Shown piece by piece: positions 15,904 to 24,865 of a stretch of DNA of 38,410 bases (its first letter is position 1; each line of letters begins with the position of its first letter). Under the pieces are notes generated by a model. That model was not told the DNA's origin. It worked only from the letters and a program-made list of their open reading frames with translations, and did not search any database. The position numbers were made by a program, and so were the translations under genes. The stretch covers positions 1 through 38,410 of the forward strand of contig VGIR01000022.1 of NCBI GenBank assembly GCA_016867815.1, written 5' to 3'. The DNA is from a candidate division WOR-3 bacterium (GTDB lineage: Bacteria; Hydrothermota; Tepidihabitantia; Tepidihabitantales; Tepidihabitantaceae).

Positions 15904-15984
15904 GTCGCCGACTCGATGCTCGACCAGGGCGTAGTCTAAGTCCGAGTCCAACCATCAGGCGGGAGTCCTTCGGGACTTCCGCTT
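15904..15984. repeat. Direct repeat, copy B (second gdh tail plus hairpin)
   Basis: 15904-15940 repeats the gdh-tail sequence (reading VADSMLDQGVV then TAA at 15937-15939). It is followed by a hairpin GCGGGAGTCC-TTCG-GGACTTCCGC (15959-15982) with one G-U pair and a short T-rich end. It is the partner of copy A at 15180-15267. Confidence 0.85.
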
Positions 15985-15985
15985 T
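15959..15985 (+). terminator. Hairpin with UUCG loop after the DUF2283 gene
   Basis: Ten-base stem with one G-U pair, UUCG loop at 15969-15972, then TTTGTGTT. It is a duplicated relative of the hairpin at 15241. Confidence 0.7.
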
Positions 15986-16043
15986 GTGTTGTCTGCTGTA
16001 CCTGAGGTTCCGAACATCACCGGGCGTGCGCTCTGTCCAGCAG

Positions 16044-16319
16044 CTCTCCCAACTATTCTCCGAACAGCTCTCCGAATTGCCATCCGGGCTGCTCTCCGGT
16101 CTGCTTCCTGAGCGATTCGCCGGACAATCTGCGGAGCTTCCTGCGGGCCAACATTCCCCGCAGCTTTCCCTGTAGCTCGTCGAGTTCTCCTCCGGATAGC
16201 CCGCCCGGTAGCTGACCGAACAACCGCCCAGGTAGCTCTCCAGATTCCTCTCCGGACAGCCGGTAGAGCAGTCATCCGAACTGCCTTCCGGGCAGCTTGG
16301 AGGACAACCAGCAGAATAG
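16044..16319. repeat. Degenerate 12-bp minisatellite, 23 units
   Basis: Twenty-three consecutive 12-nt units stay in phase over 276 nt. The consensus is about CTCTCCGGACAG; good units are CTCTCCGGACAG (16248-16259), TTCTCCGAACAG and CCTTCCGGGCAG. Because 12 is a multiple of 3, every frame gives a 4-residue protein repeat (for example QLSE on the plus strand, RRAV-like on the minus strand). The frames open across it therefore look repetitive, but I do not regard them as genes: they have no ribosome site and run out of the array. I see no RNA or CRISPR-like organisation. Confidence 0.8.
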
Positions 16320-16626
16320 CCTGGGGGGCGACGTAGGGGAGGAAGCAGAATGACGAATAACTAATTGCTAATTAACAACTTGGGACATTTCTGGGTCTTG
16401 CTGGAGGAGGACATATAGGAAACTGGGCGTCAGCAACCCGCCTCAAATGAGTCATCCAAATCCACCCCACTTCCAAAGGAAGTAGGGAAGCGCCAGCGGC
16501 TGCCGCGCAAGCAAGGTGCGAGGCACCATGCAGTCGCCTGACATCGCCCTGTTCGCCGAGATGGATCGCAAAGGCGAACTCGACTGAACGCGGACCGCGC
16601 CGAGCCTGCCCGTGTTTGCCCCGGCC
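16320..16626. other. Intergenic region before the histidine kinase
   Basis: It holds a 7-nt array at 16349-16383 (AATGACG, AATAACT, AATTGCT, AATTAAC, AACTTGG), which is notably AT-rich. A short frame at 16528-16587 (MQSPDIALFAEMDRKGELD) could be the end of a decayed gene. No complete gene is seen. Confidence 0.45.
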
Positions 16627-16654
16627 TTGACTGGCCAGCCGCTCCGGCTACGAT
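16627..16654 (+). promoter_or_regulatory. Leaderless-type promoter for the histidine kinase
   Basis: TTGACT (16627-16632), 16 nt, TACGAT (16649-16654). Nine nt separate the -10 from the ATG at 16664, predicting a leader of 0-3 nt. Confidence 0.7.
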
Positions 16655-16663
16655 TCGGCTGAG

Positions 16664-18994
16664 ATGCTCCGCATCCTGTTCCTGGCCATCCTTGTCTTGT
16701 CTGCCTGCAGCTCCCCGGCTCCGGTGGAGGTCCGGCTTCTGTGGCAGCGCAACTACGAGCTTGTCTCCCCTGCGGACATGGACGGCGACTCCTCGGATGA
16801 ATTCATGTGCCTGCAGGAGGGAGGCCTGCTGGACTGCCTCAGCCAGGACATAAGGCGCTGCGTCCTGGGCACGACCTATGCGAACATCGAGGGATGCAGC
16901 ACGGGGATAACTAGGATGGGTGGAAGCCGGTCAGCCGGGACTTGGTACGCTTTCGTGCGACGAGACTCGCAACTCCTGTTCAGCTCGCCGGCCAAGCGGG
17001 ACCTCTTCGTCGCCTGCGGCCGAGACTCACTGCCAGGGTCGGTATGGGACGGCGGGGCATCCGACGTATTCGTAGCCGACCTGAACGAAGATCAGAAGCT
17101 CGAAGCCATCGTCATCGTCTACAGCAATGCGGATGCTCGTCCGCGCGGCGTGTACGTGCTGGACTATGCCACCGGACGCAAGATCTGGGAGTACGCTACT
17201 GGACCGCCTCTGCTGATGCCTATCGTGGAAGACATAGACGGCGACTCGCATCTGGAGTTTCTGTCCGGGTCCCGAGCATGCGGAAATGGCGGTGTCGCCA
17301 ACGGGACCTCCGATGAAAGCTCCTACGTGTTTCTAGTCAGTGACAGCGGAAGGACCAAGTGGGTAACACCGGTCGGACGATACTCGTCGGCAGTTCAAGC
17401 GGCACATTGGGCATCGGAGCGAGAACGCAGACCGCAAGTCGTCGCATATGAAGTGGGAAACATCGCCGGAGGCAGGGCCGGTGACAGCGTGTTCATTCTC
17501 GATGCTCGTGACGGCTCCATCATCATGCGCCGGCAATTCGGTCAGTTCAACAACTGTGGCTCGGTTGCCTACTGCTTGAACGGACGCACGCGGCTTGCTC
17601 TTGCGGGCTCGGACGAGACACTGCGGGTCCTGGACGACTCTCTTGCGGTTGAGTCCAAGACGCACGTGCCGGGCGGCATCAATGGGCTCCTCGCGGGCAG
17701 GTTCAGTGGAGTTCGTGGGATTGAGTGGGCGGTCATGACCAACGACGGTCGGCTACTTCTCGTCGACGGCGCGCTCAGGACTCTGAATCGCACCGCTGAG
17801 GCTACCAGCAACGTCCTCGGTGACCTTTACACGGTCAGGAGTGGGCACAAGCATCGCCTGCTGGTCCGCAGGGCGGTCGGCGACCAGCTTCCATGGCTGC
17901 TGTTCGACTTCAGCCCAACGCCGCTCATGAGGCAGGGCGTGCCACTGGGGCTGGTCATCTCGCTGGGCACGGTGTTGCTGCTTGGATTCACCACTGCCAT
18001 CGTCGCACTACGCTCTCGCCAGACCCGTGACACACGGACTCTCATACGTGGTCTGACCGGGCAGGCGGGTGTCGTGGAGATCAACCGCAGGGGTATCGTC
18101 AGGCACGTCAACCCAAAGGGGCGTGACTTGCTCAAGCTGGCCGGAGCTTCAGATTCGGCCCCGTTCGCGGGAGCGCTCTCACCGCTGGGCGGTACCGCAC
18201 GGGATGCGTCCGAGCCCCGCGAGCTGCCGCTGTCGTTGCCGAGTGGACAGACAGTCCTGGCGCGTGTGACGCCGGTGAAGTCAGGCACACTGCTCACGCT
18301 CGAAGACATCTCCGCGGTCGAGTACATGAAGCGTGTGACGTCCTGGGCTCCGGTCGCCCAGAAACTCGCACACGACATCAAGAACCCGCTCAGTACCATC
18401 AGGCTCAAAGCTCAGCAGATGGAGGAGGATGGCGTCACCGATGCCAGGGCAATTCAAGAGGAAGTGGACCGCCTCAGCCGGATGGCGGATGGCTTCGCCC
18501 GGCTGGCTCGTTTCGAGCCACTAAAGCTGGAGCCAAAGGACGTCAATGCGCTGGTGCGGCGCGTGGTAGAAGAGCAGAACCTGAGCCTGCGTCCGGTCCT
18601 GACAGTGAGGCTGGACCTGCAGACTGGTTTGCCGTCACTGAACATGGACGAGGAGCAGATGGCCCGGGCGCTGACGAACCTCGTTACAAACGCGGTCGCC
18701 GCCATGCCCGACGAGGGCACGCTGACGATTCGCACTCTGATCTTGGATGATGGAGCCCGCGTCGCACTTGAGGTCGCAGACACCGGTCCGGGTATTCCCG
18801 AGGAGTACCTCGCCAAGCTGTTCCAACCTTTCTTCACCCGCAAGCCGGGTGGGACCGGACTTGGGCTTTCCATTGTACGCAAGGTGGTTGAGGACCACCG
18901 CGGGACCATCGAGGTCGAGAGCGAATTGGGCAAAGGGAGCACATTCTCCATCGTGTTGCCCGCAGGCAAGACGACTGGCATGAGGAGTGCATAG
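16664..18994 (+). CDS. NtrB-like histidine kinase with lipobox and sensor propeller
   Basis: 776 residues. The N-terminus (LFLAILVLSAC) is a classical lipobox, unusual for a sensor kinase. Residues about 25-415 form a large extracytoplasmic region with FG-GAP/VCBS-like calcium-type loops (DMDGDSSDEF, DLNEDQKLEA, DIDGDSHLEF), suggesting a beta-propeller. A membrane helix lies at 425-449. A PAS-like segment is followed by HisKA, with the phospho-acceptor His570 in LAHDIKNPLSTIRLK. The ATPase domain has NLVTNAVAAMP, VADTGPGIP and GGTGLGLSIVRKVVEDHRG. It should autophosphorylate and pass phosphate to the sigma54-type regulator encoded 3 nt downstream. The signal is unknown. If residue 16 is lipidated, the protein would be held at the membrane by both a lipid and a helix. 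Confidence 0.9.
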   Translation: MLRILFLAILVLSACSSPAPVEVRLLWQRNYELVSPADMDGDSSDEFMCLQEGGLLDCLSQDIRRCVLGTTYANIEGCSTGITRMGGSRSAGTWYAFVRRDSQLLFSSPAKRDLFVACGRDSLPGSVWDGGASDVFVADLNEDQKLEAIVIVYSNADARPRGVYVLDYATGRKIWEYATGPPLLMPIVEDIDGDSHLEFLSGSRACGNGGVANGTSDESSYVFLVSDSGRTKWVTPVGRYSSAVQAAHWASERERRPQVVAYEVGNIAGGRAGDSVFILDARDGSIIMRRQFGQFNNCGSVAYCLNGRTRLALAGSDETLRVLDDSLAVESKTHVPGGINGLLAGRFSGVRGIEWAVMTNDGRLLLVDGALRTLNRTAEATSNVLGDLYTVRSGHKHRLLVRRAVGDQLPWLLFDFSPTPLMRQGVPLGLVISLGTVLLLGFTTAIVALRSRQTRDTRTLIRGLTGQAGVVEINRRGIVRHVNPKGRDLLKLAGASDSAPFAGALSPLGGTARDASEPRELPLSLPSGQTVLARVTPVKSGTLLTLEDISAVEYMKRVTSWAPVAQKLAHDIKNPLSTIRLKAQQMEEDGVTDARAIQEEVDRLSRMADGFARLARFEPLKLEPKDVNALVRRVVEEQNLSLRPVLTVRLDLQTGLPSLNMDEEQMARALTNLVTNAVAAMPDEGTLTIRTLILDDGARVALEVADTGPGIPEEYLAKLFQPFFTRKPGGTGLGLSIVRKVVEDHRGTIEVESELGKGSTFSIVLPAGKTTGMRSA

Positions 18995-18997
18995 CCG

Positions 18998-20368
<1,371 letters not shown>

Positions 20369-20470
20369 CCTGCCCTGCTGACAACCGTTGCTGTCCTGCA
20401 ACCTCTGTTGCACGCCTGCAACACGCCAAGAGCGAGCCCGGAACACCTTCGGCTCACGGCCCGTCCATAC

Positions 20471-20510
20471 CTCCTCTCTCCTGAGTGGGGGAGGACAGAG
20501 GTGAGGGTGA
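20471..20510. repeat. Second copy of the palindromic dispersed repeat
   Basis: CTCTCCTGAGTGGGGGAGG followed by an AGGTGAGGGTGA tail, matching the layout of 417-465. Confidence 0.5.
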
Positions 20511-20518
20511 ACCGGCAC

Positions 20519-20566
20519 TCGAATCCTCGGTTCCTTGACCCCTCGACCCCTTTTCCTTGCCCTGGC
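20519..20566. repeat. 8-nt-unit array (TCGACCCC family)
   Basis: Units TCGAATCC, TCGGTTCC, TTGACCCC, TCGACCCC, TTTTCCTT, GCCCTGGC. Its TTGACC is part of a unit, and no -10 lies 16 nt downstream of it. Confidence 0.6.
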
Positions 20567-20578
20567 ACGCCTCGTGCT
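20563..20578 (+). promoter_or_regulatory. Candidate sigma54 promoter
   Basis: TGGCACGCCTCGTGCT has GG (20564-20565) and GC (20576-20577) separated by exactly 10 nt. It is one mismatch (GTGC for TTGC) from TGGCAC-N5-TTGCW. The position between a sigma54 activator gene and a secreted protein gene (ATG-equivalent GTG at 20676) supports it. One partial match in a GC-rich sequence could be chance. Confidence 0.4.
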
Positions 20579-20675
20579 CTTCTCGCTCTCGATGATGCAC
20601 GTCAGACAAGACTCCGGCAACGGTCGCGAGTCCGTGTCTCATCAAGGAAATCCAAGGGGCCGAAGAGGAGGTATC

Positions 20676-21182
20676 GTGAACGTAGCCAGGAAGACCGCCG
20701 CAGTCCTCCTGCTGGCACTTGCGGCTGCTGCAGCGTTCGCCCAGCAGAGCAACGCGACCAAGCTGATCGCCTACCAAGGATCACAGGACATCTGGAACCA
20801 GCACTGGAGTACCGGCACGCGGACAAACATAGATCCATCGGAACTCACGTCAAAGGAACAGCCTAATGTGAAGACCACGACGAAGTACGGGGCATGCGTC
20901 CGCGGGGGGATCGGCGCGGCAGGCGCCTCTGCGTGTCTTTCAGAGGATGGCACCGTGTCCGTTGGCGCCAGCCTGCTTGGCGGGCAGGCGAGCATCTACA
21001 CAAACCCAAAGTCCGGCAACATGGGCGGGTGCGTAGGAGTCGGAGTCACAGTCGGTGCCGGAGTCGGGGCCTCGGCATCCGCAGTGGTCTGCGGCGACAA
21101 AGAGAAGGGGCTGGTCGCGAAGACGTCAGTTGGGTCGGTCGTTGGAGAAGCGACGACCACCTACTACGACGGCAGAAGGTAA
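20676..21182 (+). CDS. Secreted glycine/alanine-rich protein, unknown function
   Basis: 168 residues from GTG 20676, with AAGAGGAGGT four nt upstream. Longer upstream readings cross repeat DNA and lack such a site. The N-terminus is a textbook signal peptide (VARKTAAVLLLALAAAAAFAQQ). The mature protein has Tyr/Trp-containing polar segments, then a Gly/Ala/Val-rich region (GASLLGGQASIY, GVGVTVGAGVGASASAVV) with four evenly placed cysteines. The alternating small residues suggest beta strands, perhaps of an outer-surface protein. I do not recognise a family. It is first in a cluster of exported proteins and may be driven by the sigma54 site upstream. Confidence 0.6.
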   Translation: MNVARKTAAVLLLALAAAAAFAQQSNATKLIAYQGSQDIWNQHWSTGTRTNIDPSELTSKEQPNVKTTTKYGACVRGGIGAAGASACLSEDGTVSVGASLLGGQASIYTNPKSGNMGGCVGVGVTVGAGVGASASAVVCGDKEKGLVAKTSVGSVVGEATTTYYDGRR

Positions 21183-21314
21183 ATGCTGTCCATCAAGTCT
21201 GAAGTAACACCGCGTCCGGCCTCGGCTGGGCACAGCACGGAAGTGCCGGGGCGAATGTCCGCAATCACACGTTGCGGGGACAGAGGTGCGCCAGGCGATT
21301 CGCACGGAGGACAC

Positions 21315-21914
21315 ATGCTGAGCAGAGCTAACGATGACGACGCCGTGAAGGCCACGCTACGCGGCGACGGCGGCATGAGACGAGAACAAACGGACGAGTC
21401 TGAGCGCAGGATGCGGGTGTCGGGAGTTGACGGATCACAGGTGCTGTGTGAAACCGCGCGCCGGCGGTACGAGCGCACGGCCCCCATCGGTGTGCGTCAG
21501 CGTACCGGATACCCCACGTGTAGCCGCCTGATCGCCGCGCTTGTCGCAGTCGCACTATGTTGCCCGGCTCTCTCCATGGCTGGAGGGGCTGGTCCGTACT
21601 TCATCTGCAAGTGGTGCGACAGGACGGTATACACGCAGGATGCGCGGTTCATCGCCACGCGCAGTGAGACGGATGCAGTCGTGCAGACGTGGTACGGCAG
21701 ACTGGGTGTCTCCATCCCGAGCACCAGCACTTTCTACGAGTACCTGTGCCCGCACTGCAACACAGCGAACGTGTTGTCCGAACTCGAGCTGTTCAAGAGC
21801 AAGGCGGATGAGAGTGAGAAGGGATGCATCGAAGGGTGCGGCAATTGGATCTGGGCGATGCTGGTACTTTCGCTGGTCGCGCTACTCATAGGGGCCGCCT
21901 CGGGTGGTTCATAG
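21315..21914 (+). CDS. Membrane protein with extracytoplasmic zinc-ribbon-like domain
   Basis: 199 residues from ATG 21315, chosen because GGAGG lies four nt upstream; ATG 21183 and GTG 21492 are alternatives. An N-terminal charged segment (residues 1-68) precedes a hydrophobic helix (about 69-86, LIAALVAVALCCPALSMAGG). A domain with two CxxC motifs follows (CKWCDRTVY and YLCPHCNTAN, about 45 residues apart), and finally a C-terminal membrane helix (WAMLVLSLVALLIGAA). The paired CxxC motifs suggest a zinc ribbon or rubredoxin-like knuckle outside the cytoplasm. The family is not recognised. If GTG 21492 is used, the protein becomes a simple signal-peptide product. Confidence 0.5.
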   Translation: MLSRANDDDAVKATLRGDGGMRREQTDESERRMRVSGVDGSQVLCETARRRYERTAPIGVRQRTGYPTCSRLIAALVAVALCCPALSMAGGAGPYFICKWCDRTVYTQDARFIATRSETDAVVQTWYGRLGVSIPSTSTFYEYLCPHCNTANVLSELELFKSKADESEKGCIEGCGNWIWAMLVLSLVALLIGAASGGS

Positions 21915-21925
21915 GTCGGAGGGGG

Positions 21926-22228
21926 ATGGTCTTGGTGGTAGATAGGACGACAGCACTGCTTCGGGCACTAGCCGGTGTGGCCGAGCAGACTCGCGTATCG
22001 TCGTCGCGTTCCCGCGACTACGTCCAGGCGATGCGCAGCCGTCAGGTTCTATCTCAGACCTTGGGGCACCTGCCGGCTCACAGTCACACCGAAGATGGTG
22101 AAGTCCGAGTAATGAGCGTGGAAAGGTGCGTGGACATGGCGGCACCGAGCCAACAAGAAACAGACTGCCTGCTTCGGTGCGGCAGGCGAATGAACGGAGG
22201 TACAGAATGCGAAAGGCAAGTGTGGTAG
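21926..22228 (+). CDS. Possible small protein, weak support
   Basis: A 100-residue frame from ATG 21926, with a purine-rich GGAGGGGG just upstream. It overlaps the next gene's start by 22 nt. Composition is polar and Arg/Ser-rich with six cysteines or so near the end, and no known domain or signal is seen. Codon use is not distinctly coding-like. It may be a real overlapping gene or only the leader region of the adhesin-like gene. Confidence 0.25.
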   Translation: MVLVVDRTTALLRALAGVAEQTRVSSSRSRDYVQAMRSRQVLSQTLGHLPAHSHTEDGEVRVMSVERCVDMAAPSQQETDCLLRCGRRMNGGTECERQVW

Positions 22229-23994
22229 TGCTACTGTGCGTCGGCATCTTGTTCGCGGCGGGTCCGACCATGCAAATGCAGCCAGTCGGCAGGGTCCGCG
22301 TCAACTATCTGCCGACCGGTGTGCCGCAACACATCAATCTGCAAGGGTATCTGACCGACACCACCGGCAATCCAATCAACGGCAGCAAGTCGATGAGGTT
22401 CGACATCTTCCGCGGCGGCAGTTCGGTCTGGAACGAGACACAGACGGTAGACGTCGATGGCGGGCTGTTCTCGGTCGTAATGGGCAGCACGACGCCGATT
22501 CCGTACAGCGTGTTCGAGCCCGGTACAACGTGCGAGCTGCAGTTGACGATCGGGGGGCAGGCACTCTCGCCGCGCGTGGAAATGACGAGCGTAGGGCACG
22601 CCTACCGAAGTGTGAAGAGCGACACAGCAGTCTATGCGCTGTCCGGCCAGAATCAGCAGTACGTTGACAGCGCGGGGGGTGCAGTCAGGGTTGGCGGGCT
22701 GAATCTGACCGGGATTGACTCACGCTACGTCAACGAGGGGCAGTCGAACTCGGTGACCAAGGCGATGATAGTGGCAAACGCGATAGACAGCAGCAAGATC
22801 GCAACAGATGCCGTTACCAGCTACGAGATCGAGGCCGGCGCCGTCGGCAGCGCCGAATTGGGGTTCGCCAGCGTGACGTCGGCAAAGATACTTGACGGTA
22901 CCATCGCCGCTGCCGACCTCAACCAGATGGGTGCGACGACTAACCAAGTGATCAAGTGGACAGGCTCTGCATGGGCGCCTCGGAACGACAGTCTTGGTGC
23001 CGGCGACAACACGTGGATGCGGTCGGGCTCGGACAGCGTCCTCTACACCGTCAACCAGCTCGGTCTCGCCAAGGGCGGGGCGAGCAACCTGCTCTACGGC
23101 ACCAACCGTTTCACCCACGTCAACTTTGGCGTCTCCTGTACCACCGGGGCTTCGGGCCAGGACTATTCCTACGCGACGGTCAGCGGCGGGTACGCCAACA
23201 AAGCCGACGGCAGTGGCTGTGCAACGGTCGGCGGCGGAAACCGCAACGCGGCGAGCGGTCAGTACGCGACGGTCGGCGGCGGGGACGAGAACTCCGCAGG
23301 CGGACGCTACGCCACGGTCCCGGGAGGAAACGACTGCATCGCTGCGGCCGACTACAGCTTCGCCGTTGGCGACAACTCGGAGGTAGTGTTTGACCACGGA
23401 AACTCGGCCGCCTTCAATGGACAGACCACAACGGCCTCGGGTCAGACCCGCGTCGGCATTCTATCCAAGGCCTCTGGCTCTTTCACGATTGACCACCCGC
23501 TAGACCCACGCGGCAAGATACTCAATCACTACTTCGTGGAATCGCCCGACATGTCGAACGTCTACTCCGGTTCGGTTGTGTTGAGTGCGTCGGGTAGAGG
23601 CGAAGTCAGCCTGCCCGACTACTTCGATGCGCTCAACCGCAACCCGCGCGTGCAGCTAACTGGGGTAGGGACGACCGAAGTCGTCTACGTGGCCGAGGAT
23701 ATCAACGGGAATCGGTTCGTGGTCGGCGGCAAGCCGGGCGCGAAGGTCTACTGGCAGGTGACCGGCGACCGAAAGGACCCGTCAGCCGAGATAACCAGAA
23801 TCATCATGCCGGTTGAGCAGCCGAAGACCGGCCAGCTTGCCGGCCATTCCCTGGACGACGACTTCCTGCGCAGCACCAAAGGTCAGCTGGAACGGATGGG
23901 CGCGGGCGGGCAGTTCAGTTTCCGCACCGCTGAAGGCCGCAAGCTGTACGAGAGGATCGAGCGTCACGCCGAGCAGCAAGGGGGCGAAAGATGA
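22207..23994 (+). CDS. Surface protein with YadA-like head repeats
   Basis: 595 residues from ATG 22207, with GGAGGT five nt upstream. A signal peptide (residues 4-20) is followed by a beta domain with INLQGYLTDTTGNPI and a Gly-rich linker. A region of heptad-like turns comes next (VNEGQSNSVTKAMIVANAI...). Residues about 345-415 hold YadA/trimeric-adhesin head-type repeats (YATVSGGYANKAD, CATVGGGNRNAAS, YATVGGGDENSAG, YATVPGGND). The C-terminal domain (HPLDPRGKILNHYFVESPDM..., ...YWQVTGDR) recurs, from memory, in large surface proteins of FCB-type and related bacteria. No membrane-anchor barrel is present, so this is not a classical autotransporter. It probably forms a surface fibre. The secretion route may be shared with the sorting-tail protein two genes downstream. 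Confidence 0.7.
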   Translation: MRKASVVVLLCVGILFAAGPTMQMQPVGRVRVNYLPTGVPQHINLQGYLTDTTGNPINGSKSMRFDIFRGGSSVWNETQTVDVDGGLFSVVMGSTTPIPYSVFEPGTTCELQLTIGGQALSPRVEMTSVGHAYRSVKSDTAVYALSGQNQQYVDSAGGAVRVGGLNLTGIDSRYVNEGQSNSVTKAMIVANAIDSSKIATDAVTSYEIEAGAVGSAELGFASVTSAKILDGTIAAADLNQMGATTNQVIKWTGSAWAPRNDSLGAGDNTWMRSGSDSVLYTVNQLGLAKGGASNLLYGTNRFTHVNFGVSCTTGASGQDYSYATVSGGYANKADGSGCATVGGGNRNAASGQYATVGGGDENSAGGRYATVPGGNDCIAAADYSFAVGDNSEVVFDHGNSAAFNGQTTTASGQTRVGILSKASGSFTIDHPLDPRGKILNHYFVESPDMSNVYSGSVVLSASGRGEVSLPDYFDALNRNPRVQLTGVGTTEVVYVAEDINGNRFVVGGKPGAKVYWQVTGDRKDPSAEITRIIMPVEQPKTGQLAGHSLDDDFLRSTKGQLERMGAGGQFSFRTAEGRKLYERIERHAEQQGGER

Positions 23995-24095
23995 GCCGCG
24001 TTGACTACTTGCTGGCGGTCCGCGTCGTGAATCTCGTATGTCTCTCACTCACGTTCGGCCAATACTACCGCTGCGACTGGAGCATTAGATGGTGA
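23991..24095 (+). CDS. Possible 34-residue hydrophobic peptide bridging two genes
   Basis: ATG 23991 overlaps the upstream stop as ATGA, and its own TGA (24093-24095) overlaps the next ATG (24089). The product (MSRVDYLLAVRVVNLVCLSL...) has one hydrophobic stretch. The double overlap suggests either a translated coupling peptide or a coincidence; no homology is recognised. Confidence 0.3.
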   Translation: MSRVDYLLAVRVVNLVCLSLTFGQYYRCDWSIRW

Positions 24096-24637
24096 GGGCT
24101 ACGAGCCTGTTCATCGCGTTGCTGACTACGGGGCTGGCCCACGCCCAACCGTACCTGCTCAGAGCGGCTGTGATCGACGGCGGTGGGACGGGGCTGGTAT
24201 CGTCGGAGTATGTCTGTGGTCTGAGCATCGGGCAGCAGGCCGCATCGGGCGTGCTGACGGCTGGCCAGTATCGTGCCGTGCTCGGCTTCTGGCACAGCCC
24301 GTACGGAGGTGGCCTTCCAGGCATCGCGGAACCTGAAGCCGGCAGCCGAGCGGTGCCGTTGGTCTTTGACCTCGGGCAGAGCTTCCCGAATCCGTTCGGC
24401 AGGATGACCACCATCAGCTACTCACTGGCACGGGAATCGGATGTTGAGCTACGAGTCTACAACTCAGTGGGACGTGTCGTGACGACCTTGGTCAGCGGCA
24501 TGCAGAGACCGGGCAGATACGCGGTATCGTGGGACGTTCGCGGTGTTCCGGCAGCCAAGCTGCCGTGCGGCACCTACTTCTGCCGGCTGGAAGCCGGAGA
24601 GTTCACGGCCACGCGGAAGATGGTGAAAACGGACTGA
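24089..24637 (+). CDS. Secreted protein with type IX/FlgD-like C-terminal sorting domain
   Basis: 182 residues. Signal peptide at 1-20 (SLFIALLTTGLAHAQ). Residues 20-75 are an N-terminal beta segment (SSEYVCGLSIGQQAASG). The last about 90 residues are a complete FlgD-like/Por-secretion tail: SFPNPFGRMTTISYSLA, then VELRVYNSVGRVV, then GRYAVSWDVRG, then GTYFCRLEAG, ending TATRKMVKTD. In Bacteroidetes such tails direct secretion by the type IX system; a similar role here is inferred. The gene ends a cluster of exported proteins and is followed by a strong hairpin. Confidence 0.75.
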   Translation: MVRATSLFIALLTTGLAHAQPYLLRAAVIDGGGTGLVSSEYVCGLSIGQQAASGVLTAGQYRAVLGFWHSPYGGGLPGIAEPEAGSRAVPLVFDLGQSFPNPFGRMTTISYSLARESDVELRVYNSVGRVVTTLVSGMQRPGRYAVSWDVRGVPAAKLPCGTYFCRLEAGEFTATRKMVKTD

Positions 24638-24662
24638 GAGGGTGGAAGAACGCGGTATGGCC

Positions 24663-24686
24663 AGGGGCGCGGGAAACCGCGCCCCT
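24663..24686 (+). terminator. GAAA-loop hairpin terminator
   Basis: Perfect 10-bp stem AGGGGCGCGG / CCGCGCCCCT closing a GAAA tetraloop (24673-24676), 25 nt after the stop codon. It lacks a U-tract. Confidence 0.75.
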
Positions 24687-24831
24687 CGGCTTCCAGCCGC
24701 GAGTCGCCACAAGAAGACCCCTCAATCAGCAGCGAGGCGCGAGCGAGTGCGCTGTTCTGACTTTGGCTTGCTGCGCTTCTTAGTCTCGGCCTCAAAGCTA
24801 CGGTCGGTCGGACGCGGGGCGTTACGGCTGC

Positions 24832-24859
24832 TTGACCTAGCGTAGCCTACTTCTACAAT
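24832..24859 (+). promoter_or_regulatory. Intact leaderless-type promoter ahead of a dead uvrB
   Basis: TTGACC (24832-24837), 16 nt, TACAAT (24854-24859), then 6 nt to GTG 24866. It is among the best matches in the window, yet only a pseudogene fragment follows. Confidence 0.75.
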
Positions 24860-24865
24860 CTCGTT

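Larger units (their letters stand above)
20369..20675. other. Intergenic region with dispersed repeat, octamer array and sigma54 site
   Basis: No gene seen. It contains CTGTTGCACGCCTGCAAC-type short inverted repeats (20386-20424), a diverged copy of the palindromic repeat of 417-465 (20471-20510), an 8-nt array (20519-20566) and the candidate sigma54 promoter. Confidence 0.55.

Noticed and set aside
15955-16275. Minus-strand Arg/Ala-rich open frame
   Set aside because: It is a translation of the 12-bp minisatellite, with no ribosome site and no domain; periodicity explains the lack of stops.
16044-16319. CRISPR array
   Set aside because: Units are directly abutting 12-mers with no constant repeat separated by unique spacers, and no cas genes are nearby.
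16528-16587. Nineteen-codon frame MQSPDIALFAEMDRKGELD
   Set aside because: Too short and without a ribosome site; mentioned only as a possible decayed gene end.
20535-20540. TTGACC as a -35 before the secreted Gly-rich gene
   Set aside because: It is one unit of an 8-nt array, and the hexamer 16 nt downstream is TTGCCC, which is not a -10.
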